64,000 bases of DNA, from the NCBI RefSeq assembly GCF_004362525.1, contig NZ_SNXS01000004.1, positions 646,839 through 710,838 of the forward strand, in the 5' to 3' direction. The translations under genes were made by a program, and so were the position numbers. The first letter of the stretch is position 1. Each line of letters opens with the position of its first letter. The notes below the pieces were generated by a model. It was not told the origin of the DNA and made no database searches. It saw only the letters and a list, made by a program, of their open reading frames with translations. Positions 1-8,106 of this stretch are shown here, piece after piece. This DNA comes from Roseateles toxinivorans. Its GTDB lineage: Bacteria > Pseudomonadota > Gammaproteobacteria > Burkholderiales > Burkholderiaceae_C.

Positions 1-2
1 TG

Positions 3-80
3 ATCTGGTCCTTTGCGCAGCGCCAGTTCGGCATGGTGCGAACAGCGGACAAGACCGTCGCCGTGGGTTTGCAGGCTTGA
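3..80 (+). CDS. 3' end of an upstream gene (partial)
   Basis: The first 80 bases hold an open frame without internal stops that ends in TGA 46 bases before the next start. The visible 25 residues (ending TADKTVAVGLQA) look like ordinary coding sequence for this genome, but are too few to identify a family. The gene would be co-directional with the hydrolase that follows. It could also be chance open sequence, which is common at this GC content. Confidence 0.4.
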   Translation: MWSFAQRQFGMVRTADKTVAVGLQA

Positions 81-126
81 CTTCAATCAATCAAGCTCGA
101 CCCCTCTCTCACTCAGGAGCCTCGAC

Positions 127-1017
127 ATGACCCGTTTGACCGCCAAGGACTTTTCCCCCGACGTGCTGCGACTGTTCGACCGCTATGTGCATGGCGACCT
201 GAGCCGGCGTGGCTTCATCGATCAGGCCGCACGCGCCGCCGGTGGCACGGCCGCCGCGGCGGGGCTGCTGGCCGCGCTGAGCCCGCAGTTTGCGCAGGCC
301 CAACGCGTGGTGCCCACCGATCCGAGAATAGCCACGCGCACGCTCAGCTTCGATTCACCGATGGGCAATGGCCAGGTCAAGGGCTATCTGGCCAAGCCGG
401 CAAGGGCCACGGGCAAGCTGCCGGTGGTGATCGTCGTGCACGAGAACCGCGGTCTGAACCCGCATATCGAGGACATCACCCGCCGTCTGGCCCTGGACGG
501 CTTCCTGGCCTATGCCCCGGATGCGCTGGCGCCCTTGGGCGGCTACCCGGGCGACGAAGACAAGGCGCGCGAGCTGTTCGGCAAGCTCGACGGTGCCAAG
601 ACCCGCGCCGACTTCGTGGCCGCCACCCGTGCGATGCTGGGTTTTGCCGAGGGCAATGGCAAAGTCGGCACGGTCGGTTTCTGCTTCGGCGGCGGCATGG
701 CCAACTATCTGGCCACCCAGGTGCCGGAGCTGGCGGCGGCCGTGCCCTTCTACGGCGGCCAGCCGGCGGCCGCCGAGGTGCCCAGGATCAAGGCGCCACT
801 GCTGATCCACTACGCCGGTGTCGATGAGCGCATCAACGCCGGCTGGCCCGCCTATGAAGAGGCGCTGAAGGCCGCCGGGGTCAAGTATGAAGCCCATATC
901 TATGCCGGCACCCAGCACGGCTTCAACAACGACACCACGCCCCGCTTCGACGCCGCCGCCGCCGATCTGGCCTGGAAGCGCACGGTAGGCTTCCTAAAGG
1001 CGAATCTGGCGGCTTGA
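127..1017 (+). CDS. Dienelactone hydrolase family protein with Tat signal
   Basis: Alpha/beta hydrolase of the dienelactone hydrolase (carboxymethylenebutenolidase) family, 296 residues. The nucleophile elbow reads GFCFGGG with Cys186; Asp233 and His264 (in QHGFNND) complete a Cys-Asp-His triad. The N-terminus has a twin-arginine motif (SRRGF, about residues 27-31) followed by an Ala/Gly-rich hydrophobic stretch ending AQAQ, so the enzyme is predicted to fold in the cytoplasm and leave through Tat to the periplasm. I chose the ATG preceded by CAGGAG; the frame is open further upstream but that part is not protein-like. The substrate is unknown: the family cleaves lactones and other esters. 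It converges on the next gene with no spacer. Confidence 0.88.
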   Translation: MTRLTAKDFSPDVLRLFDRYVHGDLSRRGFIDQAARAAGGTAAAAGLLAALSPQFAQAQRVVPTDPRIATRTLSFDSPMGNGQVKGYLAKPARATGKLPVVIVVHENRGLNPHIEDITRRLALDGFLAYAPDALAPLGGYPGDEDKARELFGKLDGAKTRADFVAATRAMLGFAEGNGKVGTVGFCFGGGMANYLATQVPELAAAVPFYGGQPAAAEVPRIKAPLLIHYAGVDERINAGWPAYEEALKAAGVKYEAHIYAGTQHGFNNDTTPRFDAAAADLAWKRTVGFLKANLAA

Positions 1018-2265
1018 TCAGTTCTTGCGGAACAGCGCCAAGGTGCCCAGCACCGCCTCGCCGCGGTTCTCGCGCAGCTTCGCTCCCTCCAGCAGCCGGG
1101 TCTCGAAGCCCTGGGCGGCGGCCAGTCGTTCCAGGTAGTGGCGGGCATGGGCGAAGCGGCGGGTCGGGGGCAGAACGAAGTCTTCGCTGCCCTCATGGGC
1201 CTCGACCGAGAAGGCGAAGTGCCCACCCGGGCGCAGCGCTCGGTGGGTGGCGGCGAACACCGGGGCCAGGTCTCCGATGTAGACGAACACATCGGCCGCC
1301 AGCACCAGATCCTGGCAGGCCTGCTGGGGCTGCAGGTGCTCGATCAGCTCGGCGCAGACCAGCTCGTCGTAGAGATCCAGATCGCGCGCCTTGGCCAGCA
1401 TATTGCTCGACAGATCGACGCCCACCAGCCGGCGCGACATCGGCTTGAGCAGGGGGCCGCAGAGGCCGGTGCCACAGCCGAGGTCGAGCACGTCGGCGTT
1501 GCGGGGAGAGGCCAGGCGCTCGATCATGTCGCACAGCAGCTTCGGCGTCTGGTACTTCAGCAACTGGGTCAGGTGCTCGTCGAAGCGGTCGGCATAGTCG
1601 TCGAACAGGGTCGCCACATACTGGCGCGGTGAGGCCGCCGGGGCTTCCTCCGTGCCCAGCGCGCCGAGTGCGGCCAGGTGGTAGCGCAGCTCCTCGGCGT
1701 TGCCGCCCAGCGCAATGGCCTTGCGGAAGTTGTCGGCCGCCGCCGCTCGGTATTCTTCCTTGCGCTCCGGGTGCTGCTCGGACAGCATGGCCAGCAGCTC
1801 GCTGACGTTGAGCCGCGCCTCCAGCAGATCCGGGTCGATCTCCAGCGCACGCTCCAGGCTGGCCAGCGCGTCCTGCGGGCGCTTGAGCTTGCGCAACAGC
1901 TTGCCGCGATTGGCCCAGGCCTTTGCGTTGAGCGGCTTCAGCGCCAGCGAGCGCTCGTAGCTGGCCAGTGCCTCGTCAAAATGCTTCGCCAGGCTGAGCG
2001 CAATGCCCAGGCTGTTGTGGGCGGCGGCGCTGTCGGGCCGTACCTCGGCGGCCTTTTGCAGCAGGGTGATGCCCTCGGCCAGCCGGTTGCTGCGCGCCAG
2101 CAGGCCGCCGAACAGGTGCAGGGCGTCGAAGTGCCTTGGCGCCCGCTTCAGCAGCTTGCGGTACAGCGCCTCGGCCTGCGACAGCTGCTGGCGCTGCTGC
2201 AGGGCCAGCGCGCGCTGGCATTCTTCGTCAAGGGCTCTGAGCGCGTGGTGTTGCGGTGCGGGCAT
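1018..2265 (-). CDS. TPR protein with C-terminal SAM methyltransferase domain
   Basis: 415 residues. The N-terminal half (about 1-210) consists of tetratricopeptide repeats (for example HNSLGIALSLAKHFDEAL and AWANRGKLLRKLKRPQDAL). The C-terminal half is a class I methyltransferase with the SAM-binding motif VLDLGCGTGLCG near residue 260 and an acidic strand-2 end (GVDLS). TPR-methyltransferase fusions of this kind are common in proteobacteria, but their substrates are mostly undetermined. The chosen ATG begins MPAPQHHALR; the longer frame upstream is Pro/Gly-rich and not repeat-like. The stop codon directly abuts that of the convergent hydrolase. Confidence 0.82.
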   Translation of the reverse strand: MPAPQHHALRALDEECQRALALQQRQQLSQAEALYRKLLKRAPRHFDALHLFGGLLARSNRLAEGITLLQKAAEVRPDSAAAHNSLGIALSLAKHFDEALASYERSLALKPLNAKAWANRGKLLRKLKRPQDALASLERALEIDPDLLEARLNVSELLAMLSEQHPERKEEYRAAAADNFRKAIALGGNAEELRYHLAALGALGTEEAPAASPRQYVATLFDDYADRFDEHLTQLLKYQTPKLLCDMIERLASPRNADVLDLGCGTGLCGPLLKPMSRRLVGVDLSSNMLAKARDLDLYDELVCAELIEHLQPQQACQDLVLAADVFVYIGDLAPVFAATHRALRPGGHFAFSVEAHEGSEDFVLPPTRRFAHARHYLERLAAAQGFETRLLEGAKLRENRGEAVLGTLALFRKN

Positions 2266-2291
2266 AGATGGGTGGGGGCCGGGCGACGGAG

Positions 2292-3080
2292 CTATTGTGG
2301 GCCCAGCGGGCGTGGCTTTGTGGCGAGGATGCGCTGGTACTCCGCGCTGCCGCGCGCGCTGGCAATGGCCGCCCAAAGCTGAGTCACCAGGGCCGGATGA
2401 CGGGCCCGGAACTCACGGGTGACGATCAGGTAGAGGTTCTGCTGCATAAAGGGTTGGGGCAGAACCTCGATCTTGCCGGCGAAGCGTGTCTGAACCAAGG
2501 CCTGGCCCTGTTCCTCCTGCAAAACGGCCAGCGGAATGCGCCCGCGCTCAAGCTTGCGCAGCACCTGCTCGGCGGATGGTGCCTTGTCGTCCAGTGGCAC
2601 GCCCAGGCGTTCCAGCTCCAGGCCATAGCTGAAGCCGAACTGCACGCCGATGGCGCCATGGTCTAGATGGTAGAAGCGTTTGCCGTCCCAGTCGGCGGTC
2701 GAACCGCTGCGCCGATAGACCATGAAGCGCAGCTGGGCCAGGCTAGAGCCGGCATCGGGTTCGCCACCCTTCATCGGGTAGCTCAGCCATTGCAGGCGCT
2801 CGGTCGAGAACACGCCCACCAGCGCGTCGGCCTGGCCGCTGCGGCTGTCCTGCAGGCAGCGCGCCCGCGGCGCCATATGGTTTTTCAGCTGCACAGGCAG
2901 GCCGCGCAGCGCCAGCCGTATCAGCTGCTGCGAATAGCCGCTGCCGTCGGGCATGGTGTAGGGGTAGAAGGGAACGTCAGCCGTGCACAGGCGCAGGGTC
3001 GGGGCGGCCTGCAGGCTCGCGGCGACGAGGCTCATCAGGGCAGCCAGCAGGGCATGCCGGATCGACTCCGGCGTCCGCAA
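2292..3080 (-). CDS. Periplasmic solute-binding-like protein (SBP family 3 type)
   Basis: About 262 residues with a Sec-type leader (MRTPESIRHALLAALMSLVA, cleavage probably after LQA) if translation begins at TTG 3080; no ATG gives an intact leader, so the start is uncertain. The mature part resembles the transporter substrate-binding fold (LRLCTADVPFYPYTMPDGSG at its beginning; ADALVGVFSTERLQWLSYP in the middle). No permease or ATPase gene lies nearby, so it may be an orphan binding protein or a sensor-like relative rather than part of an ABC importer. It runs in the same direction as the TPR methyltransferase, 26 bases upstream of it. Confidence 0.68.
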   Translation of the reverse strand: MRTPESIRHALLAALMSLVAASLQAAPTLRLCTADVPFYPYTMPDGSGYSQQLIRLALRGLPVQLKNHMAPRARCLQDSRSGQADALVGVFSTERLQWLSYPMKGGEPDAGSSLAQLRFMVYRRSGSTADWDGKRFYHLDHGAIGVQFGFSYGLELERLGVPLDDKAPSAEQVLRKLERGRIPLAVLQEEQGQALVQTRFAGKIEVLPQPFMQQNLYLIVTREFRARHPALVTQLWAAIASARGSAEYQRILATKPRPLGPQ

Positions 3081-3179
3081 GTGGCTTGCGCCGCGTACAG
3101 CTGAGGGTCTAGGCAACGGCGCTCCTTGGGTAATTGCGCGATTGTGGATCGGAATCCGGGCCGCTGGTATTCTTGGCCG

Positions 3180-4433
3180 ATGACAGCATTTGACAAGCAA
3201 GGCCCGCGTACCGGCCCCAGTACCGACAACGTTCATGCCGACCGTCGCTTCGGTGTAGAGCATGGCGCCATCCACAAGCCGATACACACCTCGGTGCAAT
3301 ACGGCTTCGAGCGCGTCGAGGACCTGATAGGCGTGTTCCAGGGCACGGTCAAGGGTGGCTACAACTATGCGCGTCAAGGAACGCCGACGACAGCCGCACT
3401 CGAAGCCAAGCTCACCCAGCTGGAGCAGGGCCTGGGCACGATCAGCTTTGCCACCGGCATGGCGGCGATCTCGGCCGTCTTCCTGACCCTGCTGCGCAAG
3501 GGCGACCACATCATTTCCAGCCGCTATGTGTTCGGCAACACCAACAGCCTGCTGGGCACCCTGGAGGACCTGGGCGTCGAGGTGAGCAAGGTCGATGCGG
3601 GTTCGGCCTCGGCCGTGGAGGCGGCGCTGCGGCCCAACACCCGCATGGTATTCGTCGAGACCGTGGCCAACCCCGGCACCCAGGTGCCGGACCTGGTGGG
3701 CATAGGCGCGCTGTGCCAGGCGCGCGGCCTGGTCTATGTGGTGGACAACACCATCACCTCACCGGCGCTGTTCCTGCCGCGCTCGGTCGGTGCCAGCCTG
3801 GTCATCAATTCGCTGACGAAGACCATTGCCGGCCATGGCGATGCGCTGGGCGGCGCCGTCACCGACACCGGCCTGTTCGACTGGCAGGCTTTTCCGAACA
3901 TCTTCGCCGCCTACCGCAAGGGCGACGCCAGGCAATGGGGCCTGCAGCAGATCCGCAAGAAGGGCCTGCGCGATATGGGCGGCACGCTATCGTCCGACGC
4001 GGCACACCGCATCAGCGTCGGTGCCGAGACGCTGCCGCTGCGCGTCCGCCAAGCCAGTGCCACAGCACTGGCCCTGGCCGGTTGGCTGCAGGCCCATCCC
4101 AAGGTCGCCGCCGTGCACTACCCCGGACTGGAATCACACCCTCACCATGCCCGCGCCGCCGAGCTGTTCAAGGCCGGTTCCTGGCTGCTGAGCTTCGAGC
4201 TGCGCGACCCGGCGGACCTGGTACAGGTGCTCAACCGTCTGCAGCTGCCGATCAAGGCCACCGGCCTGGGTGATACCCGCACCCTGATCATCCCGGTTGC
4301 GCCGACGATCTTCTGGGAAGCCGGGCCCGCGGTGCGCGCCGAGATGGGCATCGCCGACGGCCTGATACGGCTGTCGGTCGGGCTGGAAGACGAGGCCGAC
4401 CTGATCGCTGATTTCGCGCAGGCGCTGGGCTGA
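3180..4433 (+). CDS. Cystathionine gamma-synthase family PLP enzyme
   Basis: 417 residues, the full length for the Cys/Met-metabolism PLP family (cystathionine gamma-synthase, O-succinyl- or O-acetylhomoserine sulfhydrylase, methionine gamma-lyase). Landmarks are YNYARQGTPTTAALE near the N-terminus, SFATGMAAI around the phosphate-binding loop, VVDNT with the cofactor-ring Asp, and the Schiff-base lysine in NSLTKTIAGHGDALGG. Sequence alone does not decide which reaction it carries out; an O-acylhomoserine sulfhydrylase-like role in methionine synthesis is likely. The ATG at 3180 fits the conserved start of the domain. An extended hairpin follows the stop codon. Confidence 0.87.
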   Translation: MTAFDKQGPRTGPSTDNVHADRRFGVEHGAIHKPIHTSVQYGFERVEDLIGVFQGTVKGGYNYARQGTPTTAALEAKLTQLEQGLGTISFATGMAAISAVFLTLLRKGDHIISSRYVFGNTNSLLGTLEDLGVEVSKVDAGSASAVEAALRPNTRMVFVETVANPGTQVPDLVGIGALCQARGLVYVVDNTITSPALFLPRSVGASLVINSLTKTIAGHGDALGGAVTDTGLFDWQAFPNIFAAYRKGDARQWGLQQIRKKGLRDMGGTLSSDAAHRISVGAETLPLRVRQASATALALAGWLQAHPKVAAVHYPGLESHPHHARAAELFKAGSWLLSFELRDPADLVQVLNRLQLPIKATGLGDTRTLIIPVAPTIFWEAGPAVRAEMGIADGLIRLSVGLEDEADLIADFAQALG

Positions 4434-4451
4434 AGAGGCTGGCAGAGGGGG

Positions 4452-4481
4452 CCGCGCCTGTGCGTCAGCGCACAGACGCGG
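4452..4481. terminator. Hairpin after the PLP enzyme gene
   Basis: Inverted repeat with a 7-bp perfect inner stem (CTGTGCG/CGCACAG), a TCAG loop and a further 5 bp of outer stem after one mismatch. No T-run follows, so it is a weak intrinsic-terminator candidate. Its core (TGTGCG-4 nt-CGCACAGACG) recurs in the hairpin at 6991-7026, which suggests a dispersed repeat. Confidence 0.5.
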
Positions 4482-4532
4482 GGCCAAGACCCGGCGATAA
4501 GTGGGCATTACCGCAACCCAAGGAGCCCCTCC

Positions 4533-4754
4533 ATGTCCAGCAACGTGACCATCGTCGGCGAAGTCAGCTACCGCGAGGGTGACGGACCGATGATGCTGAT
4601 ACGCCCCGGCCTGTGCGAGCTGGACTTGACAACCAGCGACGCCACCCTGGGTTGGCAGGAGGGCGACAACCGCCTGTCTGCCGTGATGCCGCGCGGGGAT
4701 TTCGAGCGCTTTGTCAAGAGTGGGGCGGTTCGAATGGAGGCGGCTCGGGCTTGA
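4533..4754 (+). CDS. Small conserved-looking protein of unknown function
   Basis: 73 residues behind a good ribosome binding site (AAGGAG, 8 bases before ATG). The protein is acidic to neutral, has no signal peptide or membrane segment, and shows no motif I recognise. The alternating hydrophobic pattern (VTIVGEVSY, MMLIRPGLCELDL) suggests a small beta fold. It lies alone between the PLP enzyme hairpin and the convergent hemerythrin gene. Typical codon use and the clear ribosome binding site support it as real. Confidence 0.62.
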   Translation: MSSNVTIVGEVSYREGDGPMMLIRPGLCELDLTTSDATLGWQEGDNRLSAVMPRGDFERFVKSGAVRMEAARA

Positions 4755-4777
4755 GGCGGGCCGCGCCGCCGCCGGCA

Positions 4778-5266
4778 TCAGGCGCGTAGGGCAAGCAACT
4801 CCGCCTTGCGCGCGCTGATTTGTACCCCCAGCGCGACCATGTTCAGTGAGGTCGCTTTCGCTTTGGGGAACATTTCGTTTTGCTCCTCCTTCACATGGTG
4901 CTTGACGTACTCGGACAGCACCTTGATCTTGGCGTCGAACATCTCGCCATCGGGCTCGACGCCTTCGACCTGAGCGATCAGGTCTTTCAGCGTTGCATGT
5001 TCCACCGTCGCTTCGGGCACCAGCAGTTTATCTTTCAAAGCCCGCTTGACGGCCGGGTAGAAGATCTCCTCCTCGACCTGGGCGTGCACGCTCAACTCGG
5101 TGCAGATCTGCGCCACCAGCCTCTTCTTCTTGGCCACGGAACGGGTCTTCTCGTAGTCGGCGAACAGGCCGCTGACGAGTTTGTGGTCGGCGCGCAGCAG
5201 CTCTGTGGCGGCTTGCGGTCCGGCTTTCTTCTTTGGCGAGGTCGCCTTCTTTGCAGCAGTTGCCAT
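4778..5266 (-). CDS. Hemerythrin HHE domain protein
   Basis: 162 residues. After a Lys/Ala-rich head (MATAAKKATSPKKKAG) comes a four-helix hemerythrin cation-binding domain. The candidate di-iron ligands are His in LLRADHK, His and Glu in VHAQVEEEIFYP, His in EHATLKDL, and His with Glu in YVKHHVKEEQNEMFP. Such proteins bind O2 or NO, or sense iron and oxidants; the cytoplasmic stand-alone form is often stress-linked. The basic tail at the N-terminus could contact nucleic acid. It is divergently transcribed from the ribbon-helix-helix regulator across a 188-base gap. Confidence 0.87.
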   Translation of the reverse strand: MATAAKKATSPKKKAGPQAATELLRADHKLVSGLFADYEKTRSVAKKKRLVAQICTELSVHAQVEEEIFYPAVKRALKDKLLVPEATVEHATLKDLIAQVEGVEPDGEMFDAKIKVLSEYVKHHVKEEQNEMFPKAKATSLNMVALGVQISARKAELLALRA

Positions 5267-5424
5267 GTCTATTCCGATCCTGGTGTTGAGGGTGGGCAGG
5301 GCACTTGTTGCGCCGAGTCCCTAGCTCCGTAATCTGAGGCTTTGCGCCCGGACGGTCTGTGCGTTGGCGTACTTCGCTCGCAAAAGGCCCATGCGTCGGA
5401 AGTTCTGCGAAAAACATCTGTATG

Positions 5425-5440
5425 CCATCCATATGGATGG
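5425..5440. promoter_or_regulatory. Perfect 16-bp palindrome, candidate operator
   Basis: CCATCCATATGGATGG is an exact inverted repeat centred 22 bases upstream of the ATG of the ribbon-helix-helix gene. Such regulators usually bind short palindromes and repress their own promoter, so this is the natural operator candidate. A weak extended -10 (TGCTAGGAT, ending 5 bases before the ATG) would make the mRNA nearly leaderless and place the palindrome inside the promoter; that part is tentative. Confidence 0.55.
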
Positions 5441-5454
5441 TGCTAGGATGTCGC

Positions 5455-5880
5455 ATGAACCGCAAACCCCTTTCCCCGGCGCCCAAGGCCAAGCCCGCAG
5501 ACTCGGAGAAGATCACCATCAACCTCGGCTTCGTCGATCTGGGCCAGATCGACCTGCTGGTGGCCGAGGGCTTCTACGGCAACCGCAGCGACTTCATCCG
5601 CACGGCCATCCGCAACCAGGCGGCCAGCCATGCCGAGGTCGTCAAGCAGGCGGTGGCCCGCAAGATGCTGGTGCTCGGGCTGCAGCACTTCAGCGCCGCC
5701 GATCTGCGTGCGCTGCAGGCCGCCCATCAGACGCTGCAGGTGCGGGTGCTGGGCCTGGTCACGATTGCCGACGACGTCAGCCCCGAGCTGGCGCGGGCCA
5801 CCATCGACTCACTGGACGTGCTGGGTGCGCTGCATGCCAGCCCCGCCGTCAGGGCTGCACTGGCCGATCGCCAGCGCTGA
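5455..5880 (+). CDS. Ribbon-helix-helix (CopG-like) transcriptional regulator
   Basis: 141 residues. Residues about 15-50 fit the ribbon-helix-helix pattern: a strand (KITINLGF) followed by two helices (LGQIDLLVAEG and NRSDFIRTAIRNQ). The remaining 90 residues form a helical and beta C-terminal part (LQVRVLGLVTIADDV) that probably mediates oligomerisation or ligand sensing. The ATG at 5455 is preferred because upstream codons of the open frame run through the palindrome. It lies 30 bases before the PHA depolymerase gene, so it may control polyester breakdown together with itself. The ligand is unknown. Confidence 0.76.
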   Translation: MNRKPLSPAPKAKPADSEKITINLGFVDLGQIDLLVAEGFYGNRSDFIRTAIRNQAASHAEVVKQAVARKMLVLGLQHFSAADLRALQAAHQTLQVRVLGLVTIADDVSPELARATIDSLDVLGALHASPAVRAALADRQR

Positions 5881-5910
5881 AGCGCAAGACTCCACTCACA
5901 CAAGGATTGA

Positions 5911-6984
5911 ATGAACCACACACTGCAGGATCTGATGCGCGATGCCGCCCGACTGACACAGGCGGGGCGCCTGAGCGAGGCCACCGCGGCCATCCAGCGC
6001 GCCCTGGGCGGCGGCCCTCGGCTCGCAATGCCCGTGGCCACGCTTGCTGCCGCCGGCGAGGTGCTGGAGGGCTGCGTGTTCGAGAGTGCGCCCCAGCGGA
6101 CCGCAGGCAAGCCTGCCCCGGCCAAAGCGGATGACGGTGAGTTCCGCGCCGGCTCGTACACCCATTCGTCCTTGACCCGCCAGTACAAACTCTATGTGCC
6201 ACCGGAACGGGCAGGGCAGGCGCTGCCGCTGGTGGTGATGCTGCATGGCTGCACGCAAAACCCCGATGACTTTGCCGCCGGCACCGACATGAACAACCGT
6301 GCCCGAGAGCAGGGCTTTTGCGTGCTCTACCCGGCCCAGGGGCAGGAGGCCAATCCGTCACGCTGCTGGAACTGGTTCAAGCACAGCCATCAGACCCGCG
6401 AGCGCGGTGAGGCAGCACTGATAGCCGCGCTGACCCGGGCCGTGATGCAGGAGCAGGGCACGGACCCGCAGCGGGTCTTCATCGCCGGCCTGTCCGCCGG
6501 TGGGGCCATGGCCGGCCTCGTGGCCGCTGCCCACCCCGAGTTGTTCGCAGCGGTCGGCGTCCACTCCGGCCTGGCGCCCGGCGCCGCGCGCACCTTGCCC
6601 GAGGCGATGGCGGCGATGAAGGGCGGGGCCGCCCCGGGCCATGCCCCCGTGTCGCTGTCCATTCCGTTGATCGTCTTCCATGGTGATCAGGACTCGACAG
6701 TGCATCCCCTGAACGGCGAGCAACTGATCGCCGCCGCAACCGTTCAGGGAGGCACTGCCTCGCGCATCGAGCCAGGCCAGTCGGCCCAGGGACGCCGTCA
6801 TACCCGCACCCTCCACATGGGGACGGATGGCAGCGTCGCGGCCGAACACTGGCTGCTGCACGGAGCCGGCCATGCCTGGGCGGGAGGGCAGGCGACGGGC
6901 TCATACACCGACCCCAAAGGCCCCGACGCGACCCGGGAGATGCTGCGCTTCTTCTTCGAGCATCCGCGCCAAGCTGGTCATTGA
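5911..6984 (+). CDS. PHB/PHA depolymerase family esterase
   Basis: 357 residues. The first 85 residues are helical and low in conservation; the catalytic domain begins at YKLYVPPERAG. It shows the oxyanion region VVMLHGCTQNPDDFAAGT, the lipase box GLSAGG with Ser195, and VFHGDQDSTVHP with the likely acid; the His is probably in GAGHAW. This is the type found in short-chain-length polyhydroxyalkanoate depolymerases and feruloyl-esterase relatives. There is no obvious Sec leader, so it could act inside the cell or leave by another route. It forms a likely operon with the regulator upstream. Confidence 0.84.
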   Translation: MNHTLQDLMRDAARLTQAGRLSEATAAIQRALGGGPRLAMPVATLAAAGEVLEGCVFESAPQRTAGKPAPAKADDGEFRAGSYTHSSLTRQYKLYVPPERAGQALPLVVMLHGCTQNPDDFAAGTDMNNRAREQGFCVLYPAQGQEANPSRCWNWFKHSHQTRERGEAALIAALTRAVMQEQGTDPQRVFIAGLSAGGAMAGLVAAAHPELFAAVGVHSGLAPGAARTLPEAMAAMKGGAAPGHAPVSLSIPLIVFHGDQDSTVHPLNGEQLIAAATVQGGTASRIEPGQSAQGRRHTRTLHMGTDGSVAAEHWLLHGAGHAWAGGQATGSYTDPKGPDATREMLRFFFEHPRQAGH

Positions 6985-6990
6985 TGGATC

Positions 6991-7026
6991 GCGCCTCGTC
7001 TGTGCGAAGGCGCACAGACGAGGCGC
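6991..7026. terminator. 16-bp perfect hairpin after the depolymerase gene
   Basis: Left arm 6991-7006 and right arm 7011-7026 are exact complements (GCGCCTCGTCTGTGCG) around an AAGG loop. Strong stem, no long T-run; probably a transcription end or mRNA-stabilising structure. Its core matches the hairpin at 4452-4481. Confidence 0.6.
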
Positions 7027-7050
7027 GCTTCGCCGGCGTACAAGCATCAC

Positions 7051-7920
7051 ATGCCATCCGATGCAAACCCGTCACCGCCACCGCCCGGAAGCCTGGCGGC
7101 GCTTGAGCTTGCGCTGGAGCAAAGCCAGCAGGTCAAGGCCAAGGTCGAGGCCTGCGTGGAGGACCTGTCCAGCAGCAATGACGCCACCAAGACCGCCATC
7201 GCCGAGGGCACGCAGTTGCTGTCCGCCCATGCCGTGCTGGTCGAGAGCGAGGCGGTCGAAGGCCGTGTGCAGGAGGTTGCCGACGATCTGCACGACGCGA
7301 CCGAGGCGCTGAGCCAGGGCATAGACGACCAGAAGCTGACGGCCGCAGTCCTGAACCAGACCGAGCAGGAACTGGCGCAGACGCAGGTCGCCCTGGCGAT
7401 CTCGCAGGCGGCCGAGCATCAGGCGAATCTGCGGGCCATGCACGACTCAGCCACCGGCCTGCCCAACCGCGAACTGTTCGATGACCGGCTGGAGCAGGCC
7501 ATCGCGCTGGCCGCGCGCCATCGCTGGACCCTGGCCGTGATGTTTCTCGACCTCGACGGCTTCAAGGCGGTCAACGACACCTACGGTCACGCGGCAGGCG
7601 ACGCGGTGTTGAAAGAGGTCGCCGCACGGCTGCTGAACCAATCCCGGGAGGAGGACACCGCCTGCCGCCACGGCGGCGACGAATTCCTTTTTCTGTTGCT
7701 GAACCCTGGTGACGCCGCCAACATCGAACGCCTGGCCGGGCTCGTGATCGCCGAAGTCGAGCAACCCATTCCATTCGGCGACCTGCAACTCAGCATCAAG
7801 CTGAGCGTGGGCATCTCCATGTATCCCCAGCAGGGCACGACCAGCGAGCAACTGGTCAGGTGCGCCGACGGCGCGATGTACAAGGCGAAGGCCAAGGGCG
7901 GTGGCATCGTGGTCTGCTGA
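7051..7920 (+). CDS. Diguanylate cyclase (GGDEF domain)
   Basis: 289 residues, predicted cytosolic. Residues 1-130 form a long helical, coiled-coil-like region with many Gln, Glu and Ala and no recognised sensor domain. The GGDEF domain follows (DSATGLPNRELFDDRL onward), with the active-site motif intact as GGDEF at 208-212 and the product-inhibition I-site RxxD at Arg199-Asp202, five residues upstream. It should therefore make c-di-GMP and be feedback inhibited. No EAL domain is present. The coiled coil probably drives dimerisation. ATG at 7051 directly follows the depolymerase hairpin region. Confidence 0.9.
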   Translation: MPSDANPSPPPPGSLAALELALEQSQQVKAKVEACVEDLSSSNDATKTAIAEGTQLLSAHAVLVESEAVEGRVQEVADDLHDATEALSQGIDDQKLTAAVLNQTEQELAQTQVALAISQAAEHQANLRAMHDSATGLPNRELFDDRLEQAIALAARHRWTLAVMFLDLDGFKAVNDTYGHAAGDAVLKEVAARLLNQSREEDTACRHGGDEFLFLLLNPGDAANIERLAGLVIAEVEQPIPFGDLQLSIKLSVGISMYPQQGTTSEQLVRCADGAMYKAKAKGGGIVVC

Positions 7921-7943
7921 CCCGGCCCGTCAGCTGACCGCGG

Positions 7944-7973
7944 AAACAAAAAAGCCGTTGCTTCACAACGGCT
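7944..7973 (-). terminator. Intrinsic terminator of the tRNA-Ala gene
   Basis: On the minus strand an 8-bp stem (AGCCGTTG/CAACGGCT, loop of 5) is followed by TTTTTTGTTT, the textbook form of a Rho-independent terminator. It lies 10 bases beyond the tRNA 3' end and may also end transcription arriving from the diguanylate cyclase gene on the other strand. Confidence 0.85.
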
Positions 7974-7983
7974 TCTTGCTGGT

Positions 7984-8059
<76 letters not shown>

Positions 8060-8071
8060 GAACCGTAGAAA

Positions 8072-8077
8072 AGTATA
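8072..8077 (-). promoter_or_regulatory. Candidate -10 box of the tRNA-Ala promoter
   Basis: TATACT on the minus strand, 12 bases upstream of the tRNA 5' end, differs from TATAAT at one position. No clear -35 consensus is found 16-18 bases further up. Confidence 0.45.
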
Positions 8078-8106
8078 GCGTGGGTTTTTCGCGTCGCGAC
8101 ACCGGT

